Assembly (NCBI RefSeq): GCF_000648235.2
Contig: NZ_AP017978.1
Coordinates: 167,308 to 231,307, forward strand
Reading direction: 5' to 3'
DNA from: Neochlamydia sp. S13
GTDB taxonomy: Bacteria; Chlamydiota; Chlamydiia; Chlamydiales; Parachlamydiaceae
DNA: 64,000 bases
Positions 48,686-58,229 of this stretch are shown in pieces (within the stretch, counting starts at the first letter, position 1; every line of letters begins with the position of its first letter). The position numbers and the translations under genes are program-made. The notes under the pieces were generated by a model. The model searched no databases. It saw only the letters and a program-made list of their open reading frames with translations, and was not told the origin of the DNA.

Positions 48686-48710
48686 GGGGTTTTTAAGATA
48701 ACCTCTAATA

Positions 48711-49089
48711 CTACAGTGGTAAATGTAAACATAGCTTTCTTTGCCTTTGATAATGGTAGTAACAAGCACTCGCTTGATGCTTACGACGCCAATTAGACCA
48801 TTCTAACCAATAGCTCCAGCATTGCTTGATAGAGGTATGTGCATAGATCACTAAACGCCTAGCTTCTTGTAAGGTATATCTAATTAAATTAAATTCCGTA
48901 CTTTTAGAAACTTCTTCATATGAAGCCGACGAGCTTTTTTTTTCTTCTCCAGTAAGTTGAAAGCATCGCGCAAGCCCGAAAGGAAAGTTAAAGCTAATAA
49001 ACAAAGCGTCATGTGTCGATACCAGCCTGTGTAGCTTCTCACCTCATAGTGATCAAGCCCAATTTCTCCTTTAGAAGCTTCAAAACATT
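48711..49089 (-). pseudogene. IS701 transposase, 3' exon
   Basis: After the intron the frame resumes as [28 protein letters not shown], the classical IS701 C-terminal motif. At an A9 run (complement 48935-48943) the frame closes soon after, while the -1 frame continues with the family's EARRL...WSNWRRKHQA tail to 48711. Thus intron removal plus one extra A would give a full transposase. Confidence 0.82.
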
Positions 49090-49571
49090 GGTGAGTCGAC
49101 CTGCGGAACTTCCCCACAGGCCTCTCTTAGAACGGTACAGGAACCTCTCAATTCATACCGCTCCCAATTAAGCAAACGCTCCTATCATTCCTCTTTTCCA
49201 ATGTACAAATAGTCCTGGGTCTTTTCTGACCATTTTTTCCATAAAGGTAATTGCTCTTGTTTTGTGACCTGCAAGTCTCTTGTATTTGCGCATAGCCCAT
49301 GTGATTAATGATTTATTAAAATGACGGCAGATTTGATATAAAGCTGCTGGCCGATATTTCCCGTAGTATTCTAGCCATCCTCGGATGACTGGATTATACA
49401 TTCTGGCTATATCTTTAAGCTCCAAATCTGTCTTATTTCTTATTTTCCATTGTCTTATGGCTGCTTGCATAGATTTTAACGCTGTTTTACTTACGGCTGG
49501 TGTAAAACTTACAAACATGCTATTTCGTTTGCTATTTTTGACCAATCTTGGCCGAAAGGTATATCCTAAGA

Positions 49572-51076
49572 CTCGATGATGTACTTTTTTCTTGTTGACT
49601 AATTTTTAATAAAATATTGTTATACCTTATCAACTCATTAAAAATAATTTTTCGTCTATGTTTTCCCAACCGCTTCCCTTTATTAAAGAATATTTAAATC
49701 AACTTGAAGTGGCTCTCAAGCAAGAAAATCCTCATAATAATTTATCCAAAATTCAATGGTGTTGGCTAGCCTTTTGTTTGATGGGAATATTAGTTACTAA
49801 TTCAATCTGTTGGGCAAAATTTGAAAGGGCTGGGCTTAAAAGTTATAAAAAGATGGCTTTATCGGCCATGTTTAGACGTGCTAAGATTGCTTGGAATAGG
49901 CTGCTAATTTGTAGTGTTCGCGCGGTCCTGCATAAACATGGCATCACAGAAGGGGTTCTTATTATCGATGATAAAGATCACAGTCGATCAAAAAATGCTG
50001 AGAAATTGCATCATTTACATAAAATCCGGGATAAAAAAACAAGTGGTTATTTTTGTGGTCAAAATATAATATTTCTTCAGCTAGTGACTAAAAAATTTTG
50101 CATTCCCGTCTCCTTTGCCTTTTATTCTCCCGATCCCGTACTCACAAGATGGCAACAGGAAGTGAGGAAGCTAAAAAAGTTGGGAATTTTAAAAAAAGAC
50201 CGTCCCAAAGAGCCTAAAAGGTCATTAGAATATCCAAAAAAGTATACATTAGCTTTACAATTACTTAAAAATTTTGCTTGTGAATTTCCTGCTTTTAAGG
50301 TCACTTGTGTACTGGCTGATGCTCTTTACGGCAACGGCTTGTTTGTAGATGGAGTAGAAGGTATTTGGCCTGGAGTGCAAATCATTACTCAGCTTAGAAA
50401 GAATCAAAAAGTCATGCGGGGTAAAAAATCTCTCTCGTGCCAAGAATTCTTTGAAGCCTACAAAGGCTGGAATCAGGAAATTTTCATTCGCGGTGATAAA
50501 AAAAATGTGGTGCAAGCCGGGGGAGCAAGATTGTATGTTCCTTCTCACCACAAAAAACGATTTGTAATAGCCCTTAAATATGAGGGCGAAAATGAGTATC
50601 GCTATCTTATGGCTGCAAATCTTTCATGGAATATGAAAGATGTGATGCAAGGATATACTTTAAGATGGTTAGTAGAGGTTTTTATTGAGGATTGGAGTAG
50701 TCATTGTGGGTTTTGCAGTTTGGCCAAACAGTGCGGCGTTGAGGGATCAGAGCGACCTTTGATTCTAAGCCTGCTGTTTGACCACTGCTTTCTTTTTCAT
50801 TTGTCTCAAACAAATTTCATTAAGAACAAACTCCCTTTAGCAACCTTGGGGAGCCTAGTAGAAAAGTCTAGAGTGGATGCTTTATGTCAAGTTATAAGAG
50901 AAATTGTTGAGCATGAAAATTCAAAAGAACTCTTCCGTGATTTCGAAAAGACGCTAGATGAAATCTTTGTTTTAAGGCCTTCTCGTAAACATTTAAATGC
51001 AGTACAAGAAAATGTAACTTTTGAGTCATCAAGAAAAGTTGCCTAACTGTCAAGAATAAAAAAGTATATCATCGAG
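49572..51076 (+). mobile_element. Complete 1.5-kb IS inside the intron RT gene
   Basis: The ends are a 19-bp inverted repeat with one mismatch: CTCGATGATGTACTTTTTT at 49572 and its complement ending at 51076. A 5-bp target duplication TAAGA flanks it (49567-49571 and 51077-51081). It has one intact transposase gene. Exact ends, target duplication and an intact gene indicate a recent insertion, the youngest layer of this stack. Confidence 0.9.
49658..51046 (+). CDS. DDE transposase of the nested IS (IS4-like superfamily)
   Basis: 462 residues in one intact frame. Candidate catalytic residues are Asp in LIIDDKDHSRS (about 108), Asp in VLADALYG (about 219) and Glu in LRWLVEVFIEDW (about 340), a layout typical of DDE transposases of the IS4 superfamily (Y-x2-RW-x-VE-like region with RWLVEVF). 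Family placement below superfamily is uncertain. It is the only gene in this IS, opposite in strand to the RT gene it interrupts. Confidence 0.8.
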   Translation: MFSQPLPFIKEYLNQLEVALKQENPHNNLSKIQWCWLAFCLMGILVTNSICWAKFERAGLKSYKKMALSAMFRRAKIAWNRLLICSVRAVLHKHGITEGVLIIDDKDHSRSKNAEKLHHLHKIRDKKTSGYFCGQNIIFLQLVTKKFCIPVSFAFYSPDPVLTRWQQEVRKLKKLGILKKDRPKEPKRSLEYPKKYTLALQLLKNFACEFPAFKVTCVLADALYGNGLFVDGVEGIWPGVQIITQLRKNQKVMRGKKSLSCQEFFEAYKGWNQEIFIRGDKKNVVQAGGARLYVPSHHKKRFVIALKYEGENEYRYLMAANLSWNMKDVMQGYTLRWLVEVFIEDWSSHCGFCSLAKQCGVEGSERPLILSLLFDHCFLFHLSQTNFIKNKLPLATLGSLVEKSRVDALCQVIREIVEHENSKELFRDFEKTLDEIFVLRPSRKHLNAVQENVTFESSRKVA

Positions 51077-52481
51077 TAAGAAGTCAAATTTGATTTCCTT
51101 GTATTTTTCCTTACGATCTACATCTTTGCAGTAGACAATCTTTGTTTTATCGGGATGAAGTGTCAAACCACATTTTTCCATTCGCTTTTCAAGCATATGT
51201 AGGATTTGTTTTGCTTCTTGTTCCGTCTTACAATGTACTAGTGCATCATCGGCGTATCTACACCATGGTATGTCAGGATAATCCCTTGTCATCCATGCGT
51301 CAAATACATAATGAAGAAATAGATTCGCAAGCACGGGGCTGATTACTCCCCCTTGAGGTGTACCCTTCGTTCTTTGAACAAGGGTTCCATTTTCTAGTTG
51401 GAGTGGTGCTTTCAGCCATCTTTCGATATACAAAATAACCCATTTGTTATCTGTATGTTTTCTTACTGCTTTCATTAGAAGGTCATGGTCTATATTGTCA
51501 AATAGACCTTTGATATCAAATTCCAGCACCCAATCGTATTTCCAACATCTTTGCCTAGTGATCCCTACAGCATCCAAAGCTGATTTATTCGGCCTATATC
51601 CATAGGAATTTTGATGAAAATGGGGCTCTACTGTTGGTTCAAACATCAGCTTTACAATCATTTGAGCTATTCTATCACTTACCGTAGGTATTCCCAAGAT
51701 TCTTTCTCCACCACTTTTCTTTGGTATTGAAACCGCTTTTACAGGCGGTGGAAAATAGCTTCCCGAGGACATTCGGTTCCAGATTTTATAAAGATTGCTT
51801 TTAAGGTTTCGATCGAAATCTTCTAGCGTTTGCTGATCTATGCCAGCTGCTCCTGCGTTTGCTTTTACAAGTTTATAGGCCTCCATAACAAGTGTTTTAG
51901 AAATAATAAAAGGTTTTGTTTCACTCACGATTTCCTCCTAGAAATCTAGTTGAATAATGAATGTTACTACTTAATCCAACCTCTTTGCTTCAGCCGCATT
52001 ACCAGCCTTCTTCGCTACTACAGGTTGTTCCGCCCCAGTTTTTGGCATCGGTACTCTCATTCTTATGATTTTTTGTCATTTGAATTTCTCCCTTATCATC
52101 CAAGCGACTGGTTCCCGCAGTTCCGTACAAACGCCCAAATCAGACTCACGCCATCTATACGCCGGATGCCATCTACACAGTAATCAGGTATCTTGTAGAT
52201 TCTTTACAGGAGATAGAAGTGCCCCTGCTTTTGACATCAAATCTCTGGTTTACGACGCATCAACAATGGTTCAGTTTTATTCGTCTTTCTGATTCATACC
52301 TTCCAAGTTTTATCTCGACTTTTCCTTAATGCTCACCACCATTACTCTTAATAACAGCAGCTTAAGGTGGTTTGAAGCCCGTTCCTGAAAACCGACTTCG
52401 GAGGGTCTTCTCCATCATTTGTACAGCTTATGCACAAAGCTTTTAGTTCATGTTTAACTTCTTTGTGCGCCTGCGGCGCAC

Positions 52482-53448
52482 CCTCGATCGTCCAACGACT
52501 TCCTGCAGCTTTGACCATATCTTGTAAAGTAACATTATTGGGACAACAAGCTATATAATAAGCTACATCGCGAGGGTCTTTCATGTTACGCCTTAATAAA
52601 AGCCAACGTGTCCACCCTTCAGGGCTATCTGAATTGACTTCTAGACGATACCAATGATAATAACGTTCGCCTTTCGCTCCTTTTCCTGCCGATAAACTCT
52701 GCCAATCTTTTGGCTTAATTTTTGCAAGAAAGTGGCTGACTGGACTTCGATCAAAGTCTACGCTCACATGGTAATTAGAGGGTACAGCTAATATATAAGG
52801 GCAGCATTCTTTCTCTAGATAAGCTCTTAAAGGATAAACTCCATATACCTCGTCTCCCACTACCCATGAGGGCCTGATCCCATGGCCGAAAGCTCGCTGT
52901 AGCATCAACATGGCTAATTGTATTTTCGTTTTGAATTTAACTTCTTTAGGTATACCAGCTCTTGCTCTACGTTCTTCATCTAAAAACCATTCTTCAGGGA
53001 TATATAGCTCTCGATCAATTAGTACGTGGCCTTGGTTAGTTGCATAGGAAAGGAAAACCCCTACTTGGCAATTTTCAATTCTTCCTGCTGTTCCACTATA
53101 TTGTCTTGCCACTCCTACTGAATGCTTACCTTTCTTTAAAAAACCCGTCTCATCTATAGCTAGTATATCGCCTTCTTTATCTTTCAACACTTTCATTTGC
53201 AACCTATCTCTGATGGCATCTGCTTGCCATAAACCACGGCGTAGTAGATGTTGAAAAGCATACGGGGTTTGTAAGCCGGCCTCTTCTGCCAATTGCCAGG
53301 TATTTTTACGTTCTGCTTTGCTCATTAACCCCCATGTATATTGCAAAGCTACTTGTCTAGCTTCTTCTCGGCTAAAAAAAGGCCTTAAAAATAGAGCTAG
53401 CTCTTCTTTTTTTTGTTTTATAGTTTGGTTTATTGCTTTCAATTCCAT
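52482..53448 (-). pseudogene. IS701 transposase, 5' exon
   Basis: About 322 residues from MELKAINQTIKQKK to the GSRWTIE motif just before the intron. It shows the IS701 signature AIDETGFLKKGKHSVGVARQY (first catalytic Asp) and VVGDEVYG (second Asp). The frame continues for about 45 codons into the intron (APQAHKEV...) but those residues are not transposase. The catalytic Glu is in WTIE just before the junction; the rest of the gene lies beyond the intron. Confidence 0.85.
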
Positions 53449-53511
53449 ACCTTACCTCCCTACTTAACAAATAAAATAGCATACTATATTTTTTATTACC
53501 CCTGTAGTACT

Positions 53512-53904
53512 AAGCCTGCTATAGTAAAATATCCTACCCTTTTGGATTTACCTGCACCAACACTTAAAGGCTATACCCCGCACACCTCAATTGCCGAAAA
53601 GTTTGAATCCATCATTCGTTTAGGATTTGCTAACACCCGCATGAAAGACTTTTATGACATCTGGCTATTGATTCAACAATTCGATTTTGAGCGCGACGAA
53701 CTGAAGCTCATCATTCAGCAAATTATCAAGAATCGTGGCACGATTGTTAAAAGCTCTCCCATAGCATTTGAGGAAGCCTTTTATAATCATTCACTAAAGC
53801 AAGATCAATGGAAAGCCTTTCTGAGAGATATTTCTCATAAAGTTATACCTTTAGAACAAGTTATCCTTGATTTAAGAAATTTTTTCAGTGACCTTATCTT
53901 TTAG
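53512..53904 (+). pseudogene. C-terminal remnant of an AbiEii-like nucleotidyltransferase toxin
   Basis: About 130 residues are left: KYPTLLDLPAPTLKGYTPHTSIAEKFESIIRLG, then TRMKDFYDIWLL, matching the C-terminal part of the AbiEii/AbiGii toxin family (nucleotidyltransferase toxins of abortive-infection systems), including the K-x-Y-DIWLL motif. The N-terminal half with the GS...D-x-D active site is missing, removed or displaced by the IS elements on its left. No AbiEi antitoxin gene was found nearby. Confidence 0.7.
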
Positions 53905-54294
53905 AATAGGAATACTATAAATATACACTACATGCAATTGAGTTAATGTGTTAAATCTCTTCTTAGTGATCTTCAGCAACCGTCGCTGGACCCTAGCTTT
54001 TTTAAACAAAATGTAGGCTTATAAGCTTACGGAAAACATCCTAAACATCCTAAACATCTTTTTAACTCTATTTACATCTAACGCATTAGTTACAAAGGTT
54101 GGCAATAAATATTTTTTGTTCAACGGTAATGTAATTAGTTGCTTAGCTTAAAGTCAGCCATTTTATATTCTCTTCTGTTTTTTCCTTTGATAAAATATAA
54201 TATGCCACTTTAGCTTCTCATACGTTTCGATTATGCTATTGATTAACATTTGTACAAACGTGAGTATTGCTGATAGACATTAAGAGGTAAAAAT
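53905..54294. other. AT-rich gap before the antitoxin gene
   Basis: No gene recognised. It should hold the promoter of the Phd-like antitoxin; a GAGGTA-like ribosome-binding site lies 6 nt before its ATG. Confidence 0.5.
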
Positions 54295-54552
54295 ATGAAT
54301 ACTAGAAAAGCTTTTTCTCAAGCCCGGAGCGAGCTAACTACAATCGTCAATCATGTAGCTTTTTGCCATGATCGATATATTTTAACTCGTAATGGTAAAG
54401 ATTTGGCTGCTATAGTGCCTATCGAAGATCTAGAAATGCTAGAGGCAATAGAAGATGAGCGTGATATCGAGGTAGCGCGACGTGTAGACGAAGATATCAA
54501 AAAGCATGGCACAGTCAAATGGAAAGAGATTAAAAGAGATTTTGGATTGTGA
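54295..54552 (+). CDS. Phd/YefM-family antitoxin
   Basis: 85 residues with the family pattern: an N-terminal DNA-binding part (ARSELTTIVNHVAF...YILTRNGKDLAAIVPIEDLEML) and an acidic C-terminal tail that in the family wraps around the toxin. It would repress its own promoter and neutralise a RelE-type toxin. The partner gene follows with its GTG start overlapping the stop, the usual arrangement, but that toxin is broken. So it is an orphan antitoxin or a relic. Confidence 0.85.
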   Translation: MNTRKAFSQARSELTTIVNHVAFCHDRYILTRNGKDLAAIVPIEDLEMLEAIEDERDIEVARRVDEDIKKHGTVKWKEIKRDFGL

Positions 54553-54806
54553 TTTACGAGATTGAATTGAGTCGTATTGCACATAAAAGCATGGCTAAAA
54601 TCCCCAAAAAAGAGCTTAATCGCATTCGGAGTAGGCTTGAAGCTCTCTCATTAGATCCCGTCCGGAATATCTAAAAAAGATTCGAGGGGACGATATATAG
54701 AATTCGGAACGGAAATTATCACATTCTCTATAGAATATTTGATACCAAGCTTTACGTTTTAATAGTAGACATAGATCATAGGAAAGATATCTATAAAAAA
54801 TTTTAA
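54549..54806 (+). pseudogene. RelE/ParE-family toxin, frameshifted
   Basis: The first frame reads MIYEIELSRIAHKSMAKIPKKELNRIRSRLEAL, typical of RelE-like mRNA interferases, then stops at NI. One base gained in CCC (54657-54659) gives RPEYLKKIRGDDI, and a second shift at an AT run near 54690 gives RIRNGNYHILYRIFDTKLYVLIVDIDHRKDIYKKF, the expected end. Two shifts make it a real pseudogene or a poorly sequenced copy. Confidence 0.82.
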
Positions 54807-54901
54807 ATATCTATTGATTTGTGGATGATCTGCTATCGCTTGTGAAACTACTTTTTTACTAACTATTATTCAAGGGATAATTGCCCCTTGGATGAATGCA
54901 T

Positions 54902-55324
54902 CTAAATTTCCGAGACAATTTGCAAAGCCTGGCGACAAATATTTTTTCCTTGATCAAAGGTAATGCAATCAGCAGCTTGGCTTAGCGGCACCCATTGTAC
55001 AGCTTTAATCTCTTCTTCCATTCTCTTTACTTCCCCTGCTACCTGGGCAATATAGTAAATAACAGTCTTATGAATGAGTACACCTTCAAATTTGAAGTAA
55101 AAGCTTTCTTCAAAAGTTTGATCAGATAGAAGCTTGCAAACCTTTAAACCGGTTTCTTCAAACAACTCTCTTTGAGCTGCTTCCCAAGCACTTTCTTGGG
55201 AATCAGGATGACCTTTAGGAAAACCCCAATGTCCCGCGTGCGATTGGACAAGCAGGACATGCCAGCCATCTTCAAGCTGAGCTAGAGGAACAATGCCGTA
55301 GGAATATTCTTTCTTCGTAGCCAT
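54902..55324 (-). CDS. NUDIX hydrolase
   Basis: 140 residues with a complete Nudix box: GHPDSQESAWEAAQRELFEETGL (G-x5-E-x7-REL-x-EE-x-G), preceded by WGFPK. It resembles the bis(5'-nucleosyl)-tetraphosphatase type (C. trachomatis CT771), which cleaves dinucleoside polyphosphates. Its start codon overlaps the fabF stop by one base (TGATG), so translation is likely coupled. The substrate is inferred from family and context. Confidence 0.88.
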   Translation of the reverse strand: MATKKEYSYGIVPLAQLEDGWHVLLVQSHAGHWGFPKGHPDSQESAWEAAQRELFEETGLKVCKLLSDQTFEESFYFKFEGVLIHKTVIYYIAQVAGEVKRMEEEIKAVQWVPLSQAADCITFDQGKNICRQALQIVSEI

Positions 55325-56570
55325 CAGGGATGGTAAGCTCCTAGCACGATAGTGGCGTTATGACCGCCAAAGCCAAATGTATTGGAGATAGCAATGTTAA
55401 TATCCTTTTTTTCCGCTACTGTCGGTATATGAAATTCTAAATCGGGTTCAGGATCTTCCAAGTTTATACTCGGATGAACCCATCCTGATTCAATCGCTTT
55501 GGCTGTAACGACAGCTTCCATAGCTCCTGCAGCCCCTAAGCAATGTCCAATCATCGATTTGGTCGAATTCATGATGATTGAGCTAGGTTCTTTGAAAACT
55601 TTTTTTAAAGCACGCACTTCCGCCATATCGCCTGCAGGAGTCGAAGTACCATGAGCATTAATATAATCCACTTCCTCAGCTTTTATGTCTGCATCCGCTA
55701 AAGCATTACGTACGCATAAAGCTACCCCTTCACTATCAGCGCGAGGCTCGGTAATGTGATAGGCATCACATGACATACCCCCTCCTAAATACTCCGCTAT
55801 GATTGGAGCTCCTCGGGCTAAAGCATGCTCCAAACTTTCAATAATAAAAGTTCCTGCGCCCTCTCCCATTAAGAAACCATCACGACCTCGATCCCAGGGA
55901 CGAGAGGCTTTTTCTGGTTCATCATTACGCTGGGACAAGGCTTTGCATGAGCAAAAGCCCGATAAGCCCATCGGGATAATAGGAGCTTCAGAACCGCCAC
56001 AGATCATTAAATCTGCCTCACCTTTGCGAATATGGTTAGCTGCTGCAATGATCGCATTATTTCCCGTAGCACAGGCTGTCGAAACAGAATAATTAGGTCC
56101 CATAAAGCCTATATCCATGGCAAGCATAGCTCCACCCATGTTGGTAAGAATATAGGGCACAAAGAAAGGACTGACCCATCGCTGGCCTTTTTGTATGAGC
56201 GTCTGAACGCCTTGACAGTAGACATCCATTCCCCCATACCAGAGCCTATAACGACACCACAACGCTCTTTATTAAGCTTTGCTATAACCTCAGGACTAAG
56301 CTGACTTGCTTCCAAAGCTTTTTTTCCTGCCACTAATGCATAAGCAATATTTTTATCAATGCGACGTGCTTGCTTTTTATCAATATAGTCACCAGATTCA
56401 AAATTCTTAATTGAGGCAGCTATGCGAGTAGGATAGTCTTCACAAGGAAAACTTGTAATCAAGGAAGCTCCACTTTTGCCGTCCAATAAAGATTGGAAAT
56501 AATCATCTACCTCGTTACCAAAACAAGAGACGATACCCATACCAGTAATAACAATACGTTTTTTCTTCAT
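55324..56570 (-). pseudogene. fabF: 3-oxoacyl-ACP synthase II, frameshifted
   Basis: The gene starts MKKKRIVITGMGIVSCFGNEV and runs to the GSGMG motif, where a G5 run (complement 56231-56235) has one G too few. Adding one G gives GSGMGGMDVYCQGVQ, and the rest is an intact KS-II: Cys in VSTACATG, His in NAHGTSTPAGD, His in KSMIGHCLGAAG and the NTFGFGGHNA end. FabF extends fatty acids. It is normally essential and single-copy in chlamydiae, so a sequence error or slippage rescue is more likely than true loss. Order NUDIX-fabF-rsfS is as in Chlamydia CT771-CT769. Confidence 0.9.
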
Positions 56571-56587
56571 GAAATGACTTAAACCTT

Positions 56588-56953
56588 CTAATTTTCCTTC
56601 ACGTTAATGTGAAGATCCACAATTTTTGCTTGTTGCCATAGCTGCTCCAGTGCATATCTTTCTCGTAATTCTGGAATAAAAAGATGAATGATGATTTCCC
56701 CATAATCCATCACTAACCAATCAGGAGCTTTAATCCCCTCAATATGGAGAAGTTCATCCCCTCCTAGGGTCATCACCTCTTCGATTGTTTTTGCTATGGA
56801 TTTAACATGACGATCAATATTCCCTTCAGCGATCACATAGAAATCGGTCATCGTAGAAAAATCGCGAACATCTAAAGCGAGTATGTTAAAACCCTTTTTA
56901 TCATAAATAGTTTGAGCGATTAAATCTAAGTTTTTTAAAACAGTTTTTGACAT
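56588..56953 (-). CDS. rsfS: Ribosomal silencing factor RsfS
   Basis: 121 residues, the usual size. Family motifs are visible: KGFNILALDVRDFSTMTDFYVIAEG (about 19-43) and APDWLVMDYGEIIIHLF (about 82-98). RsfS binds ribosomal protein uL14 and keeps 50S and 30S apart when nutrients are short. It lies 17 bp upstream of fabF and 14 bp after nadD, the common nadD-rsfS pairing. Confidence 0.93.
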   Translation of the reverse strand: MSKTVLKNLDLIAQTIYDKKGFNILALDVRDFSTMTDFYVIAEGNIDRHVKSIAKTIEEVMTLGGDELLHIEGIKAPDWLVMDYGEIIIHLFIPELRERYALEQLWQQAKIVDLHINVKEN

Positions 56954-56967
56954 ATTCTTTTAAGTTT

Positions 56968-57603
56968 TTATTTTTGTCCTGGCCTAGAAGAATATAAATG
57001 ATTTTGATATATGTAGTCTATCACTTTCGCAGGGACCAAATGGCCAATATACAATCCTTGTGAAACTCTTTCACGTATGCGGCTCGCGCTGATTTCCATT
57101 ACGTAGGTAGAAGTCATTCCCGTTTGGAGAGCTGCGCAAATCTCTGGATCTCCTTCCCAAATAATAGGTTGTTCTGAAGCATACCGTCGGCAGATAAAAG
57201 GTGTAGCTAACGTAAGAATCTCTTTAGCCTCCTTCCAATGAACAAAGCTAAAGGCAGTATCTTCACCCATAATTAAGTAAAATTTACTTGGATATGCTTC
57301 TTTTTTTTCCTCCTTAATAATTTCACGTAAAGTATCAATAGTATAAGAGGGTCCGGGACGCTCCAATTCATAAGGAATGATGCCAAAATAGGGAAGTTCC
57401 TGCAGAGCAATTTCTAGCATTTTGAGACGGTGATAAGCCAAAGTAGGTTCTGCGCCTAACTTGTCAGGATTGACTAACGCCGGGCAAAACCATATTTCAT
57501 CGAGTTGATGAGCTTCCATAATTTCTATAGCAGTATTTAAATGTCCAAAATGAATAGGATCAAAAGTACCACCATATATTCCTACATGCTTATGAATACG
57601 CAT
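56968..57603 (-). CDS. nadD: Nicotinate-nucleotide adenylyltransferase
   Basis: 211 residues. The nucleotidyltransferase signature GIYGGTFDPIHFGHL is at residues 8-22; the C-terminal ISASRIRERVSQG motif (SxTxIR type) binds the triphosphate. It makes deamido-NAD+ from nicotinate mononucleotide and ATP. Followed by rsfS and fabF on the same strand, with gaps below 20 bp, so they are probably one transcript. Confidence 0.94.
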   Translation of the reverse strand: MRIHKHVGIYGGTFDPIHFGHLNTAIEIMEAHQLDEIWFCPALVNPDKLGAEPTLAYHRLKMLEIALQELPYFGIIPYELERPGPSYTIDTLREIIKEEKKEAYPSKFYLIMGEDTAFSFVHWKEAKEILTLATPFICRRYASEQPIIWEGDPEICAALQTGMTSTYVMEISASRIRERVSQGLYIGHLVPAKVIDYIYQNHLYSSRPGQK

Positions 57604-58229
57604 TTAAAGCTTACGTCCCATGGTTAATTTTGTAATATTAAAAGAGTTAAGGGTTTCCCTTTATCAGCGTTTTATTCCTATAGTATGTTTATGAGCTTGG
57701 CAAAGAAATAAATTTAATTTCTCCTTCTAGTTTTATCTGGCCAAACGCCCACACGCTCTAAAAAAGTATAAAAGTATGCCTTTTCCCATCAAGCCTTTTT
57801 AATATAACTATTAACATACGACCTCAAATTTTAAAATTATTTTATTTTTCATAGCAAAAAACGTTTTATTTTACCCTCTTGCCTGGGTATTAAAGTGCTA
57901 AATCATTTTGATGTTGCTAAAAGTCACCAAAACCTGTTGGCTATTGACGGAAACATATCGGCGTAACTGTTAAGATCTCTTATCGCTATTAAAAAATTTG
58001 TATACTTGTACAAGGCAATTCGCTGTAGGCTTTTTACTCTTTTTCCTTACTCTTATCAGGCCAATCGCTGTATTCTTACATTAAAAAGATAATGATACGC
58101 TTTTGAGCTGCTCTTTATGCAATCGCCTGCTATATAAAAGCCCCTTCTTAAGTAGTGAGATAGCTTTTAGAGGGTTGGGTATGGAGGCTTAGTTTTTTAA
58201 AGCGTATGATAAAATGAACAAACATTAAT
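57604..58229. other. AT-rich gap, no gene recognised
   Basis: 626 bp between nadD and the HAD gene, both minus strand. It should carry the promoter of the nadD-rsfS-fabF-NUDIX group. No frame with recognisable features was found. Confidence 0.5.

Larger units (their letters stand above)
49168..51928 (-). pseudogene. ltrA: Group II intron reverse transcriptase/maturase, split by an IS
   Basis: The N-terminal part (51928 down to about 51077) has the RT domains: SIPKKSGGERILGIPT, GIDQ near the start, FDIKGLFDNIDH, TPQGGVISPVLANLFLH and the catalytic YADD in CRYADDALVH. The C-terminal part (about 49571 down to 49168) has GYTFRPR and the maturase X domain and ends MIGAFA. Removing the inserted IS and one TAAGA copy joins KFDFL to GYTFRP exactly in frame. 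The protein would help intron splicing and retrohoming; as it stands it is inactive. Confidence 0.88.
49090..52481 (-). mobile_element. Group II intron with interrupted reverse transcriptase
   Basis: On the minus strand it starts with GTGCGCC (52481) and ends near 49090-49091 in ...GACTCACC. Domain V is clear: a GAGCGGTATGAA...GTACCGTTC hairpin at about 49133-49166, followed by a domain VI hairpin. The 3' junction is placed by restoring the transposase frame (WTIE-ECFEA) and may be off by 1-2 nt. It encodes a reverse transcriptase/maturase, now split by an IS at 49572-51076. Without that IS the intron would be about 1.9 kb, a normal bacterial size. Confidence 0.85.
48709..53509 (-). mobile_element. 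IS701-family element with nested intron and IS
   Basis: Inverted ends TACTACAGTGGTAA (48709 on) and its near complement TTACCCCTGTAGTA (up to 53509) are flanked by a 4-bp direct repeat CTAA (48705-48708 and 53510-53513), the target size used by IS701 elements. The 4.8-kb span is far larger than a normal IS701 because its transposase is split by a group II intron (49090-52481), which itself contains another IS. It sits at the junction between the IS4-like right end and an AbiEii-like remnant. Confidence 0.85.

Noticed and set aside
49385..49579. A small plus-strand frame at the left edge of the nested IS.
   Set aside because: It is antisense to the maturase domain of the intron RT, which has clear family motifs.
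52348..52480. The 45-residue C-terminal tail of the IS701 5' frame.
   Set aside because: It begins exactly at the GTGCGCC intron start and does not resemble the IS701 C-terminus, which is found at 48711-49089 instead.
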